Shown here: positions 1 through 8,760 of the stretch, one piece after another | Layout: each line of letters opens with the position of its first letter | Position numbering within the stretch: the stretch's first letter is position 1 | Source: an uncultured Anaerolineaceae bacterium | GTDB lineage: Bacteria; Chloroflexota; Anaerolineae; Promineifilales; Promineifilaceae | Assembly (NCBI GenBank): GCA_937967805.1 | Contig: CALBTC010000430.1 | Span: 1 to 32,830, forward strand | Length of the DNA stretch: 32,830 bases | Direction of reading: 5' to 3' | Translations under genes and position numbers: made by a program | Notes under the pieces: generated by a model | What the model was told of the DNA's origin: nothing | Databases searched by the model: none | The model's input: only the letters and a program-made list of their open reading frames with translations

Positions 1-822
1 GTGGTTGACGAGGTGAAAGGACTAGAAGTAGGCGCTGTCGATTACATTACAAAACCGGCTCAAGGAAAAAAAGTGCTGGCCCGCATAAACACCCATCTTA
101 CGCTGCGCCGCTTACAAAAGAATCTGGAAGAGAAAAATGCTGAGCTGGATGCATTTGCCCATACCGTCGCCCACGATTTAAAAGCGCCGCTGGCTTTAAC
201 GATGGGTTTTACAGAATTGATGCTCCGTGATTCTAGCCAATTGCAAATTGAAGATTTTCAGGCGATGGCTCAGATTGTTTATAAAAACGGCCGTAAAATG
301 AACAACATCATCAATGAACTGCTTCTGTTGTCTACGGCCGGCAAAGGAGAAGTTGAGGTCGCGCCTCTGGCCATGGCCGACATTGTGGTTCAGGTGCGGG
401 AACGGCTGGCTTATATGTTTGAGACGTACGGGGGAGATATTATTTTGCCTGATGAATGGCCCTCAGCCCAAGGCTATGCGCCGTGGATAGAGGAAGTGTG
501 GGCTAACTACATAAGCAATGGCCTTAAGTACGGTGGGAATCCACCTGACTTGGAATTAGGCGCTACGCCTCAAGAAGATGGGCTAATTCGCTTTTGGGTA
601 AAAGATAATGGCCCAGGTGTTTCCCCGGAACTACAGGCAATGCTGTTTAATGAAACGATTCACCTCAATAAGATTCGGGCAGAGGGACACGGCTTAGGCC
701 TGTCCATCACCCGCCGCATTGTGGAAAAATTGGGCGGCCAGGTTGGGGTAGAAAGTGAACCTGGTCAAGGCAGCCTGTTTTATTTCACCCTACCCGCTGC
801 GCCGGCTGGGTCTCCGAAATGA
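1..822 (+). CDS. Hybrid response-regulator/sensor histidine kinase, 5'-truncated by the window
   Basis: The reading frame is open at base 1, so the true start lies outside the window. The first ~35 residues are the end of a receiver domain (DYITKP with the conserved Lys-Pro, then a helix ending LARINTHL). A short coiled linker follows, then a HisKA dimerisation domain with the H-box AFAHTVAHDLKAPL (phospho-acceptor His near residue 59). The HATPase part has an N-box (NYISNGLKYGG), a G1 box (VKDNGPGV) and a G2 box (GHGLGLSI). No membrane segment is visible in the part present. The product is a soluble kinase that passes phosphate in a two-component relay; its signal and partner cannot be told from here. 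The stop codon overlaps an ATG (ATGA) that opens the degraded region downstream. Confidence 0.93.
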   Translation: MVDEVKGLEVGAVDYITKPAQGKKVLARINTHLTLRRLQKNLEEKNAELDAFAHTVAHDLKAPLALTMGFTELMLRDSSQLQIEDFQAMAQIVYKNGRKMNNIINELLLLSTAGKGEVEVAPLAMADIVVQVRERLAYMFETYGGDIILPDEWPSAQGYAPWIEEVWANYISNGLKYGGNPPDLELGATPQEDGLIRFWVKDNGPGVSPELQAMLFNETIHLNKIRAEGHGLGLSITRRIVEKLGGQVGVESEPGQGSLFYFTLPAAPAGSPK

Positions 823-896
823 CGCTAGACCTGGTGCTAACTAGGCAACAACTTCCCTTTACATTGCCGGCAAATCAACTCATTTGGAGGTTTGTC

Positions 897-1290
897 ACGG
901 CAAGAAAAGCAGATCAAACAAAATTAGACCAGCTCAAAGATGCAATCCAAACAAATCCTGGCCACAGGGCCGGTCACTACGCTCGCCACATTGGATACGA
1001 TAACAAACTGGTAGAGGCGGCAGAACACATCTTGACCCAGGAACAAGATGAGCGACAGGTGGCCATTTTGCAGACATTGGTTTCTTGCTGGATTCACGGC
1101 CGTTCCGTATTCTGCGGCCTACCGAGACAACCCAACCCTACAAAACGCCCGAAGAATTTGATTCACACACGCTGCTGCAACATGCCTGGGGCATCTGGCA
1201 CGCCGAAATCGCTGAATGGCGTGAGATGTTGCCTTGCGTGCGAGGCTGGGGGAGGGATGTGGAGGTGTTAAAGCCGGAAAATGCGAGTGA
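897..1290 (+). pseudogene. Relic of a winged-helix/WYL-type transcription regulator
   Basis: Two coding fragments in different frames. The first (from about 897) reads ARKADQTKLDQLKDAIQ then NPGHRAGHYARHIGYDNKLV, which looks like a DNA-binding winged helix. A good ribosome binding site (GGAGG, 886-890) sits 6 nt before an ACG codon (897-899) where an ATG would be expected, so the start codon appears mutated. The frame then drifts into non-protein-like sequence. The second fragment (about 1085-1290, another frame) contains HAWGIWHAEIAEWREMLP and GWGRDVEVLKPE, which resembles the C-terminal end of WYL-domain regulators. What lay between is missing. WYL regulators often accompany type I-E cas operons, which fits the Cas3 remnant just downstream. 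The assignment rests on motif recognition only. Confidence 0.45.
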
Positions 1291-1334
1291 AAGTCAAGAA
1301 AACGGCCGTTTGCCTCAGCCGCCAATACAAAACC

Positions 1335-1505
1335 ATGATGACAACAAAATTACCTTACCATATCCCTTATGCCAAAACCAACCCTGACAACCGAGAAGAA
1401 ATTCACCTACTGCTTTATCATCTGATCGATGTGGGACAGGTTGCCCATTTTCTCTGGCAGGATGTATTAACCAGCAGTATTCGGCAGCGGCTGGCGCAGA
1501 TGTAA
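1335..1505 (+). pseudogene. Cas3 N-terminal remnant (type I-E-like)
   Basis: A 56-codon fragment starting ATGATG. It contains EEIHLLLYHLIDVGQVAHF followed by LWQ. The pattern HxLLYHLxDVxxVAxxLW is typical of the start of the HD nuclease domain of Cas3, the helicase-nuclease of type I CRISPR systems. A full Cas3 is roughly 800-950 residues; here the frame ends at a TAA after RLAQM and no HD completion or helicase motif follows. It is therefore a non-functional remnant left by a large deletion. It pairs naturally with the WYL-like relic upstream and with the I-E-like repeats at 24427-24518. The alternative, a chance resemblance of a short ORF, cannot be excluded. Confidence 0.55.
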
Positions 1506-1985
1506 GGTTCGCCCGACAGATTGCCGTGGCGGTGGGGGGCATCATGGCGCGGAGCAAATTAGACGTCCTGGACCAGCTTTTGCGCGAGCACCGGGCACAG
1601 CCCATGCTCCTCCTACGGCCGTTGACCCGGCGATCCCCTTCCATTAAGATTGGCGTATGATTCGTCACGATGAACCCTGGATGCAGATCGCCAGCCTGGA
1701 CGCCCAGAATCATATCTTTTTTACGGACGAGTTCCGGGAGATGATGGGCGCTCTGGGTTGGGAAGCCAAAGCGTTTGTCGGCCATTTACTCGGTCTGTGG
1801 GCCGATCCCTTCGAACACATGCTGGATTACACCAGCCGCGAAGCTAAAGTAACCGCCGACCAGCCCGGCTTGAAATGGGACTCGAACCGGCCGTTGGTAA
1901 ATCCTCAAACCAGACGTGATTGTCGGCCGGGGCTATCTTATGCCCCCTGGTTGGCACTATTTTCTGTTCAGGCAAGGTAACGGCG
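1505..1985 (+). pseudogene. Unassigned broken coding remnants
   Basis: About 480 bp upstream of the deacetylase gene holds protein-like pieces in three frames. From 1505 to 1660 one frame reads RFARQIAVAVGGIMARSKLD and continues LDQLLREHRAQPMLLL to a TGA. From 1657 another frame reads EPWMQIASLDAQNHIFFTDE and continues through GHLLGLWADPFEHML to about 1905. A third frame near 1910-1980 reads PDVIVGRGYLMPPGWHYFLF. Composition and the use of different frames suggest one or two genes broken by frameshifts and deletions. I do not recognise the family. Confidence 0.4.
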
Positions 1986-2004
1986 TACTAAAAATGGAGC
2001 AACC

Positions 2005-3087
2005 ATGCCACAAGTTGTTTTCCTGGCTTCTCCGGCCGTTTGGGAATATGGACATGGCCCAGGCCATCCCCTGAAACCCATCCGCTTGCAGCGCACATTT
2101 GAGCTCCTGGAAGAATATGGCGCATTCCAACCAGATAATGTGCAGCTGGTTGCCCCACGCCGCGCCACCGCCGACGAGCTGGCCCTGTTTCATACGCCTG
2201 AATATGTTGCTGCTGTCCAGGCCTTGAGCCAGGGCAAACGGTTGGAACAGGCGCACCATTATGGCTTTGGCCCTGGTGATAATCCTGTCTTTACCGGGAT
2301 GTACGACTCGGAACGGCTGAAGGTGGGCAGTGCGCTGCAAGCAGCGGAACTGCTGCTACAGGGGGATTGCGACATCGCCTTTAGCTATAATGGCGGGCTG
2401 CACCATGGCGGCGTGGATTTTGCCTCCGGTTTTTGCGTCTTCAACGATGCGGCCGTCGCGATTCACTGGCTTCTTCGGCAAGGAGTGCGTGTGGCCTATG
2501 TTGATATTGACGTGCATCACGGGGATGGCGTCCAGACTGCTTTTTACGATACAAATCAGGTGTTGACGATTTCCCTGCATCAAGACGGCCGTACCCTTTT
2601 CCCAGGCACAGGCTCTATTAACGAGACAGGCACGGGCGCAGGGAAAGGCTTCAGCGTAAACGTACCCTTGCCGCCGCTTACGGATGATGAGACCTACTTG
2701 TGGGCCTTTAAGGAAATTGTTCCCCCCTGGCTAGAGCGTTTTGCCCCTGACGTCGTCGTAACCCAGCTGGGTGTAGATACACACAGCCAAGACCCACTGG
2801 CCCAAATGGAGCTGACAACTCATGGTCAGGAAGCGTTGTTCCGGGCTTTGTATGACTTATGCCCGCGCTGGCTGGCGTTAGGCGGTGGCGGGTACGACAT
2901 GGATGTGGTGCCACGTGCCTGGACATTGGCGTTTGGCGTGATGTCCGGCCAGACTTTCCCGGATGAGTTGCCACCAGAGTATCAAGAGAGATATGGGGGT
3001 AAGTGGCTGCATGACAGGCGGTCTAACCGGACAGCGTGGGTGAGGGGAGTCGTTGAGACCGTTGTAGCGGCTGTGAAAAGGCAATAA
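2005..3087 (+). CDS. Histone-deacetylase-family amidohydrolase (AcuC-like)
   Basis: A complete 360-residue zinc deacetylase of the arginase/deacetylase fold. Visible motifs are the His dyad HH (133-134) in GLHHGGVDFASGF, the zinc ligands Asp169 and His171 in YVDIDVHHGDG, the third ligand Asp258 in LGVDTH, and the catalytic Tyr298 in ALGGGGYD. All key residues are present, so it should be active. Bacterial relatives remove acetyl groups from lysines (AcuC acting on acetyl-CoA synthetase) or from acetylpolyamines; the sequence alone does not decide which. GGAG lies 5 nt before the ATG. The stop shares one base with the start of the next gene (TAATG), so the two are translationally coupled, and that partner resembles spermidine synthases. 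This makes a polyamine substrate worth considering. Confidence 0.93.
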   Translation: MPQVVFLASPAVWEYGHGPGHPLKPIRLQRTFELLEEYGAFQPDNVQLVAPRRATADELALFHTPEYVAAVQALSQGKRLEQAHHYGFGPGDNPVFTGMYDSERLKVGSALQAAELLLQGDCDIAFSYNGGLHHGGVDFASGFCVFNDAAVAIHWLLRQGVRVAYVDIDVHHGDGVQTAFYDTNQVLTISLHQDGRTLFPGTGSINETGTGAGKGFSVNVPLPPLTDDETYLWAFKEIVPPWLERFAPDVVVTQLGVDTHSQDPLAQMELTTHGQEALFRALYDLCPRWLALGGGGYDMDVVPRAWTLAFGVMSGQTFPDELPPEYQERYGGKWLHDRRSNRTAWVRGVVETVVAAVKRQ

Positions 3088-5468
3088 TGGGCTACTACCT
3101 GGGTATCGCTTTGATTTCGGCGGCAACGCTGCTGCTGGAAATAACCTTGCTGCGCCTCTTTGCCGTACAGCAGTTCTACCATTTTGCTTTTATGGCCGTG
3201 AGTCTGGCCCTGTTAGGGGCTGGGGCCAGCGGCTCTGTTCTGAGCGTCACGCGCCAGCGATTGACCCCTATCACCCTATGTCTCTCCTTTGGCCTAACTA
3301 CAGTTGGCGCTTACCTGGCTATCAATTACTTGCCCTTTGATTCCTTTAGTATTGCCTGGGACAGTCGCCAGCTCCTTTACCTGGCCCTCTGTTTTCTGGC
3401 TGCGGCCGTTCCCTTTCTCTTTGCCGGATTATTGGTGGGTGAAGCGCTCACGTCTGCTGCATCCCATCGCGTTTACGCCGCCAATCTGATAGGCTCGGCT
3501 GCCGGCAGCCTGGGCAGTCTGGCTGTCCTGGCCGCTTTTGGCGGCGAGCGGGCCGTACTATTGACGGCCGTTCTGGGTGCAGGTGCCGGTCTCTTTTTTT
3601 CAGACCGCAGGCGCTGGTTGAAAGGAGCCGTCGGTGGATTGGTTCTGGTTGGCCTCCTCTTCCTCTGGCAATTACCGTCCCTATTTGCCCAACAGCTTTC
3701 TCCTTATAAAACGCTTTCCATCCTGTCGCAGGCGCTCGACAGCCGGCATCTACTCACCCGTTCGGATGCCGCCACCCGCCTGGACGTAATCGAAAGCAGC
3801 ACGATTCACACCATGCCTGGCCTGAGCCTGGCCTCTCCAATCTCTCTACCCCCACAGGCAGGCCTGCTGATTGACGGCGATAATTTGATGCCCATCACCA
3901 GTCTCGCTCCCGATACCGAAGAGGCGGCCGTTTTGCTGGATCATCTGCCGTTGGGATTGGCTTATCGTTTGCGGCCGGAAGGTGAGACCCTGGTCATCGA
4001 AGCCGGCACAGGATTGGACGTCTTATTGGCTTTGGCCGCGGGGGCTGAACGGGTAACGGCCGTTGAGGACAATCCCCTCATTCTGCAAACGATGCGTCAG
4101 GAAATGGCCGGCTACACGCACGATCTTTACCAACATCCCCGCCTCACGCTCATTAACCAATCGGGGCGCGTCTTTGCCCGCCAGCCAGATGTTGGCCCTT
4201 TTGAGATTGTCGTCATTGCTCTCACAGACACACACCGGCCGGTCACCTCCGGAGCATACAGTTTGACGGAGAATTACCTGTATACGGTCGAGGCCATGAA
4301 TGATTTCTGGCAAATATTAGATGACCAGGGGATATTGCTGGTGTCGCGCTGGTTGCAGACACCGCCCAGTGAAAGTGGTCGCCTGTTCGGCACCATGGCA
4401 GCTGCACTACGCGCCAACGGCCGGGACCCGGCCACACACCTGATCGCTTTCCGCACCCTACGCACGATAACAATCGTGGCCAGCGCCCAACCGTTTAGCC
4501 AGGTAGAAATAGAAAGCAGCCAGGCTTACCTGCAGCAGCGCGGCTTCGATGCCGTTTACTTTCCCGGTATTCAGCCCGATGACGTGAACCAGGTGAACGT
4601 GCTGCCCGAACCGGTTTATTACAATCTGATGCAGGATATTCTGCAAGAGCCTGACGCCGCTTACGACGACTACCGGTTTGACATCCGGCCACCGACCGAC
4701 AACCGGCCCTTCTTTTTTCACTATTTCAAATGGCAGCAGACGCCGGAAATCCTGGCCACCCTGGGTTTAACCTGGCAGCCGTTTGGCGGCAGTGGCTTTT
4801 TTGTTTTGGTGGCTTTGTTGCTGCTGGTGGCGTTGGCCGCGGCCGTTTTTATCATCGGTCCTGTCTGGTGGGCACGGAGAGATAGCCAAACCGTTTCTAC
4901 TTCCCCGTTCCCCTTTTGGCGGCTGCGCGTTTTTGCCTATTTTGCCGCTTTAGGCTTGGCCTTTCTTTTTGTGGAGATTCCCCTGGCCCAACGCTTTATC
5001 CTTATTCTGGGCCAGCCGATCACAGCCCTGGCCGTCGTCATCTTTACCATTCTGCTTTTTTCCGGACTGGGCAGCCTTACCGTCCCTCACTGGCGGCTGT
5101 CCAGGGGCCTGGGCCTTCTCATTATCCTGATTGGCCTATACCCCCTGGCCCTCACACCGGTCTCAAATCTGGCTTTGCGCTGGCCGGAAGCAGGGCGTAT
5201 CGGCCTAACAATACTGACCTTAGCCCCTTTGGGTTATTTCATGGGACTCCCCTTTGCTGCTGGTTTGCGACTGATTGCCGCCTACGACACGGCCCTGGTG
5301 CCCTGGGCCTGGGCGATTAACGGCAGTTTTTCGGTGATCAGCGCTGTGTTAGCCGTTATGATTGCCTTGTCGGAGGGATTTGCCGCAGTGCTCTGGTTGG
5401 GAGCGCTCGCCTACGGCATTGCTTTTTTAGCTTTCTGGCGCGTACTGCCTGGCACAACAAAACAGTGA
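3087..5468 (+). CDS. Polytopic membrane protein with spermidine-synthase-like domain
   Basis: 793 residues. The N-terminal ~210 residues form about six hydrophobic helices (MGYYLGIALISAATLLLEIT onward). A soluble Rossmann methyltransferase-like domain follows around residues 300-440 (ETLVIEAGTGLDVLLAL, VTAVEDNPLI, GILLVSRWLQ). The last ~270 residues are a second helix bundle. This TM-SpeE-like-TM layout is known for bacterial spermidine-synthase-like membrane proteins of unknown function. The glycine-rich nucleotide loop reads EAGTGLD rather than the GGGDG of true spermidine synthases, and the catalytic Asp region reads VVIALTDTH, so aminopropyl transfer is doubtful. It overlaps the deacetylase gene by one base and is the last gene of that pair; the next gene is convergent. 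Confidence 0.8.
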   Translation: MGYYLGIALISAATLLLEITLLRLFAVQQFYHFAFMAVSLALLGAGASGSVLSVTRQRLTPITLCLSFGLTTVGAYLAINYLPFDSFSIAWDSRQLLYLALCFLAAAVPFLFAGLLVGEALTSAASHRVYAANLIGSAAGSLGSLAVLAAFGGERAVLLTAVLGAGAGLFFSDRRRWLKGAVGGLVLVGLLFLWQLPSLFAQQLSPYKTLSILSQALDSRHLLTRSDAATRLDVIESSTIHTMPGLSLASPISLPPQAGLLIDGDNLMPITSLAPDTEEAAVLLDHLPLGLAYRLRPEGETLVIEAGTGLDVLLALAAGAERVTAVEDNPLILQTMRQEMAGYTHDLYQHPRLTLINQSGRVFARQPDVGPFEIVVIALTDTHRPVTSGAYSLTENYLYTVEAMNDFWQILDDQGILLVSRWLQTPPSESGRLFGTMAAALRANGRDPATHLIAFRTLRTITIVASAQPFSQVEIESSQAYLQQRGFDAVYFPGIQPDDVNQVNVLPEPVYYNLMQDILQEPDAAYDDYRFDIRPPTDNRPFFFHYFKWQQTPEILATLGLTWQPFGGSGFFVLVALLLLVALAAAVFIIGPVWWARRDSQTVSTSPFPFWRLRVFAYFAALGLAFLFVEIPLAQRFILILGQPITALAVVIFTILLFSGLGSLTVPHWRLSRGLGLLIILIGLYPLALTPVSNLALRWPEAGRIGLTILTLAPLGYFMGLPFAAGLRLIAAYDTALVPWAWAINGSFSVISAVLAVMIALSEGFAAVLWLGALAYGIAFLAFWRVLPGTTKQ

Positions 5469-5546
5469 CACGCACCAGCGTTTGCTGACCGTGAACATGG
5501 TCACTGATTACCGTATCACCGTACGCGAAGCGGTCGCGCAGCGACA

Positions 5547-6320
5547 TTACCGTTCCTCGCGCGTTAACGGCACAAAACTGACGCCCCCTAAATTTTCTGT
5601 TTGCACTTCCTCTTCATTGACCCGCGTCACGCGCCACAACGTTTGAAAGCCACCAACCGGCCCCACGGGGATTATCATGTGCCCTCCAATTTTGAGCTGC
5701 TGCACCAGCGGCTGCGGCACGTGATCAGGTGCGGCCGTCACAACAATGGCATCAAACGGAGCCTCCTCCGGCCAACCAAAATAGCCGTCGGCATGTCGTA
5801 CGATTACATTATCGTAACCTAACTGCGCCAGGTCCGCCTGGGCGCGCTCTACCAGGGCACCAATGATTTCAACGGAATAGACCTGGTCAACCAGCTCGGC
5901 CAAAACGGCCGCCTGATACCCCGATCCGGTGCCAACTTCCAATACTTTATCCCCTGCTTCGACGGCGGCAGCCTGGGTCATCAGAGCCACTATATAAGGC
6001 TGGGAAATCGTTTGGCCATGTCCGATGGGCAGGGGGTGGTTGTCATAGGCCTGTTCTATATAGTCGTCAGGGACAAATTCATGGCGCGGAACGGCCGTCA
6101 TTGCTTCGATCACTGCTTCATCTGTAATGCCCAGGCGAATCACCCCTTGCTCAACCATTTCACGGCGCAGCTGGGCATAATCGTCAAATTCCTCTGGGGT
6201 GACGTTTGGAACAGTTGCTGCGGCCGTTTCGGCAGCAATAGAGGTCGGGGTTATTTCCGGCTCTGTATTGCCACATGCCGTTACCAACAAAGCGGTTACA
6301 AGTAAAAGGATGATCTTCAT
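5547..6320 (-). CDS. pcm: Protein-L-isoaspartate O-methyltransferase-like lipoprotein
   Basis: 257 residues. The N-terminus is a lipoprotein signal (MKIILLLVTALLVTAC, lipidated Cys16) followed by a Thr/Ala/Pro-rich spacer to about residue 40. The rest is a complete PCMT fold: MVEQGV and AMTAVPRHEFVP near the front, the substrate loop GHGQTISQPYIVALM, the SAM-binding motif VLEVGTGSGYQAAVLAELV, and a C-terminal GGHMIIPVGPVGG. The family repairs isoaspartyl residues by methylation with S-adenosylmethionine. The unusual point is export: SAM is cytoplasmic, so either the enzyme meets SAM outside by an unknown route or its role has changed. It lies downstream of the sugar cluster on the same strand, 79 nt after the aminotransferase gene, and converges with the spermidine-synthase-like gene. 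Confidence 0.88.
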   Translation of the reverse strand: MKIILLLVTALLVTACGNTEPEITPTSIAAETAAATVPNVTPEEFDDYAQLRREMVEQGVIRLGITDEAVIEAMTAVPRHEFVPDDYIEQAYDNHPLPIGHGQTISQPYIVALMTQAAAVEAGDKVLEVGTGSGYQAAVLAELVDQVYSVEIIGALVERAQADLAQLGYDNVIVRHADGYFGWPEEAPFDAIVVTAAPDHVPQPLVQQLKIGGHMIIPVGPVGGFQTLWRVTRVNEEEVQTENLGGVSFVPLTREER

Positions 6321-6399
6321 CCAATCTATTGTAACAGAACGGTAACCTTCGCCTATTCAAGGAGATGCCATAGGGTTCAGTGCCCGGCCCGAAGCTCAA

Positions 6400-7740
6400 T
6401 CATGTATTTGAATTCTGCTGCCCGGCCCACCAATCCAGTTTTGGCTGCGGCGAAATTTCCCCGGCGTCCATTGCTCGCCCCGAACGCCTTGCAGCAAGCG
6501 CGCATAAGGCCTCGCGATTATCATAAATCTTTCTCAGTGCGGCAACGGCATCGTCTACTCCCTGCTTCCCGGCACGGAAAATCGCCTCGTCAAACCAAAC
6601 CGCCTCTTGCTGGCACGCCCGCTCTGCCACCGGCAATGCCATATCTGCAAAGTTGAATCGATCCGGGAAAGCCATTGGCACCGGAAGTTTGGAAAGCTGC
6701 GGTTGGAACAGCTCATAATGATGCATTGCCTCATATCCTGTCCAGCAGCCAATGCCTTCTTGATCCAATGCAGCGCAAACAACATCATGATTAAAACCAA
6801 ACTGTTCTGGATCAATGGCAAAGATGAATCGGTAAAAGGAGCGTGTGGTATGACGTGGATCACGGGGCAGCACACGCACGCCGGGGATTTCGCTCAATGC
6901 TTCATCCATGTAGGCGGCCATTTCTTCTCGCTGCCTGGCCTGTTCTGGGAAGCGTTCTAACCCAACCCGTGCCAGCGCCGATTGCAGCTCACTCATGCGG
7001 TAGTTGGCCCCCATGAGGAAGTTTTCGCCAGTTTCTGGGCCGCCGCCGGGGGCGTGGGAACGGCCGCAATTGATGACTCCAGCCGCTTTTTGGGCTAACT
7101 CGGCCGTTTTACAAATTAGTACACCCCCCTCACCAGAGGTTAACGTTTTTGATGATTGCAGGCTGAAAGAACCGAAATGGCCGATGGTGCCAGCGCCACG
7201 GCCGTTCCACTTGGCACCATGCGCGTGGGCGCAATCCTCGATGACGACTAGATTGTGTTTTTCTGCCAAAGCCATAATCGCGTCCATATCGGCCATGTGC
7301 GCACCGAGATGAACGGGGATGATCGCTTTGGTTTTGTCGGTGATGGCGGCTTCGACTGCTTTGGGATCCATGCAGTAGCTGTTGGGGTTCACATCGACGA
7401 TAACGGGTATACAGCCGGCCGCCATGGGCGCGGCAGCGGTGGCCTGGAAGGTGTAGGCGGGCACAATCACTTCGTCGCCCCAGCCAATGCCAGCGGCACG
7501 GAGGGCCACTTCCATTGTCACCGTGCCGTTGACGCAGGCGATGGCGTAGTCGCCCCCCTGCATGGCCAAGAATTCTTGCAGGAATGCGGCCGTTTCCGGC
7601 CCAGGATACGGATAGCCACCCCAGCGCCCTGATTTCACCACGCGGGTGACAGCTTCAATATCGCGCTCGTCGTGGACGGGCCATTCGGGATACGATTCTT
7701 TGCGGACGGGTTCGCCGCCCATTATGGCTAATGTTGACAT
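6400..7740 (-). CDS. DegT/DnrJ/EryC1/StrS-family PLP aminotransferase
   Basis: 446 residues, full length for the sugar aminotransferase family. Seen: MGGEPVRKESYPEWPVHDE at the start, the CVNGTVTMEVALRAAGIG cofactor region, VVIEDCAHAHGA with the PLP-contacting Asp, and FSLQSSKTLTSGEGGVL with the Schiff-base lysine. Relatives transfer an amino group onto keto-sugars or keto-inositols (for example scyllo-inosose). In this context it may act on an oxidised sugar made by the nearby Gfo/Idh dehydrogenases, or run in the deaminating direction. AGGAGA lies 8 nt before the ATG. It is the last gene of the cluster and is preceded by a degraded GH4 gene. The exact substrate is not readable from sequence. 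Confidence 0.92.
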   Translation of the reverse strand: MSTLAIMGGEPVRKESYPEWPVHDERDIEAVTRVVKSGRWGGYPYPGPETAAFLQEFLAMQGGDYAIACVNGTVTMEVALRAAGIGWGDEVIVPAYTFQATAAAPMAAGCIPVIVDVNPNSYCMDPKAVEAAITDKTKAIIPVHLGAHMADMDAIMALAEKHNLVVIEDCAHAHGAKWNGRGAGTIGHFGSFSLQSSKTLTSGEGGVLICKTAELAQKAAGVINCGRSHAPGGGPETGENFLMGANYRMSELQSALARVGLERFPEQARQREEMAAYMDEALSEIPGVRVLPRDPRHTTRSFYRFIFAIDPEQFGFNHDVVCAALDQEGIGCWTGYEAMHHYELFQPQLSKLPVPMAFPDRFNFADMALPVAERACQQEAVWFDEAIFRAGKQGVDDAVAALRKIYDNREALCALAARRSGRAMDAGEISPQPKLDWWAGQQNSNT

Positions 7741-7798
7741 GGTTTACTCTCCTGTAAATTTATTTCTAATGCGTAACAATTTTCTACAAAACACAATA

Positions 7799-7945
7799 TC
7801 AGCAGATTTCGCAGATTAAAGAGATTTCCACCGTCACCAACGGAGTGGAAAATGCCGTATCGTGCCGGAATCTCCAAATCGTGCTGCATGGCCCCCGGCT
7901 GTAGCTGCCACCACCAATGATGATGATTTTGACCTGTTGCTTCAT
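7799..7945 (-). pseudogene. GH4 glycosidase relic
   Basis: A 48-codon frame opens with ATG overlapping the creatininase stop (ATGA) and reads KQQVKIIIIGGGSYSRGP, the NAD-binding start of a GH4 glycosidase. In a second frame, from 7889, the sequence reads MQHDLEIPARYGIFHSVGD, which resembles the segment that in GH4 enzymes lies some 100 residues further on, just before a GPGG motif. The GPGG and the remaining ~300 residues are absent. The gene has therefore lost an internal segment and almost all of its 3' part. Two intact GH4 genes remain in the same cluster, so it was probably a third family member. Confidence 0.6.
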
Positions 7946-8760
7946 GCTTCTTTTTCCGTCCAGAAGGCGGGGGGGGTGGGCTGGACTTGCCGTTGGTTAA
8001 ATTCGGCCACCAGCGCGGGCGCGGCCGTGTCTGCCTTCACGGCCCGAATGAGGTCAACCAGCAGTTGAATGCGGTAGGCCAGCAGCTTTTCCCCTTTTTC
8101 GGCCGTTGCTTTGTGCGCATCCCCCACATACATGTGTGGATATTGCGCGTACCAATCCACCTGCGAATAGCCGCCCGCCTGCTCCACGGGCTGATTGCGC
8201 TGCAAATTGGTGAACGGTTGGGGAGGCACCTGATCCATTTTTACCAGGCTGTCATTGATGTAGCAGATCATGCTTGTTTCGGCTTCGCAGGCGTGGCCGT
8301 TTTCGGGATGTTCAATGATCGTTTCATCTTCGGGCACAACGGGCAAATCAGCATAGTACACTACGTACGGATTCGATTTTTCCGGCAGGGTTTGCACAAA
8401 CAGGGGCAAAAAGTGGCGGTTGCCGCCGTGCCCGCTGATCAGGATGATTTTGTGCAGGCCATTGCGGTACATCTCGTCGCAGATATTTTCCAGCAGGGCA
8501 AAGGCCAGCTCCCGCCTGATGACCACGCCGCCGGGCAGATGGGCGGTCTCGTGGTTGATACTGTATGGATGTTGTGGAAAAACAATGATTGGCTCCTGCT
8601 CGGCGGCGCGGCAGGCGACAAAATGGGCGGTGAACATGTCGGTGCCCAGCGGCAGATGGGAAGCATGTGCTTCCAGCACCCCAATGGGAATGAGCCCCAC
8701 GCCCTGGCACGTTTGTACGGCAGTTACAAAATCAAGCGATGTCAAGTGTTCCCCCTCCAT
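7942..8760 (-). CDS. Creatininase-family amidohydrolase
   Basis: 272 residues with the metal-binding signature of the family: LEAHASHLPLGTDMF (Glu, His, Asp ligands), ISGHGGNRHFLPLF, and HACEAETS with the conserved Glu. Members open cyclic or linear amides (creatinine, formamides, lactam-like sugar derivatives) using two divalent metals in the cytoplasm. In carbohydrate clusters such genes are probably amidohydrolases of amino-sugar derivatives; that reading is inference. AAGGAGG lies just before the ATG at 8760. The stop overlaps the start of the GH4 relic (ATGA), so the original operon had tight coupling here. Confidence 0.88.
   Translation of the reverse strand: MEGEHLTSLDFVTAVQTCQGVGLIPIGVLEAHASHLPLGTDMFTAHFVACRAAEQEPIIVFPQHPYSINHETAHLPGGVVIRRELAFALLENICDEMYRNGLHKIILISGHGGNRHFLPLFVQTLPEKSNPYVVYYADLPVVPEDETIIEHPENGHACEAETSMICYINDSLVKMDQVPPQPFTNLQRNQPVEQAGGYSQVDWYAQYPHMYVGDAHKATAEKGEKLLAYRIQLLVDLIRAVKADTAAPALVAEFNQRQVQPTPPAFWTEKEA

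Noticed and set aside
5463..5506. Possible hairpins between convergent genes (CAGTGAC/GTCACTG or TGACC/GGTCA)
   Set aside because: Stems are short, loops are long and no U-run follows, so a terminator call is not supported.
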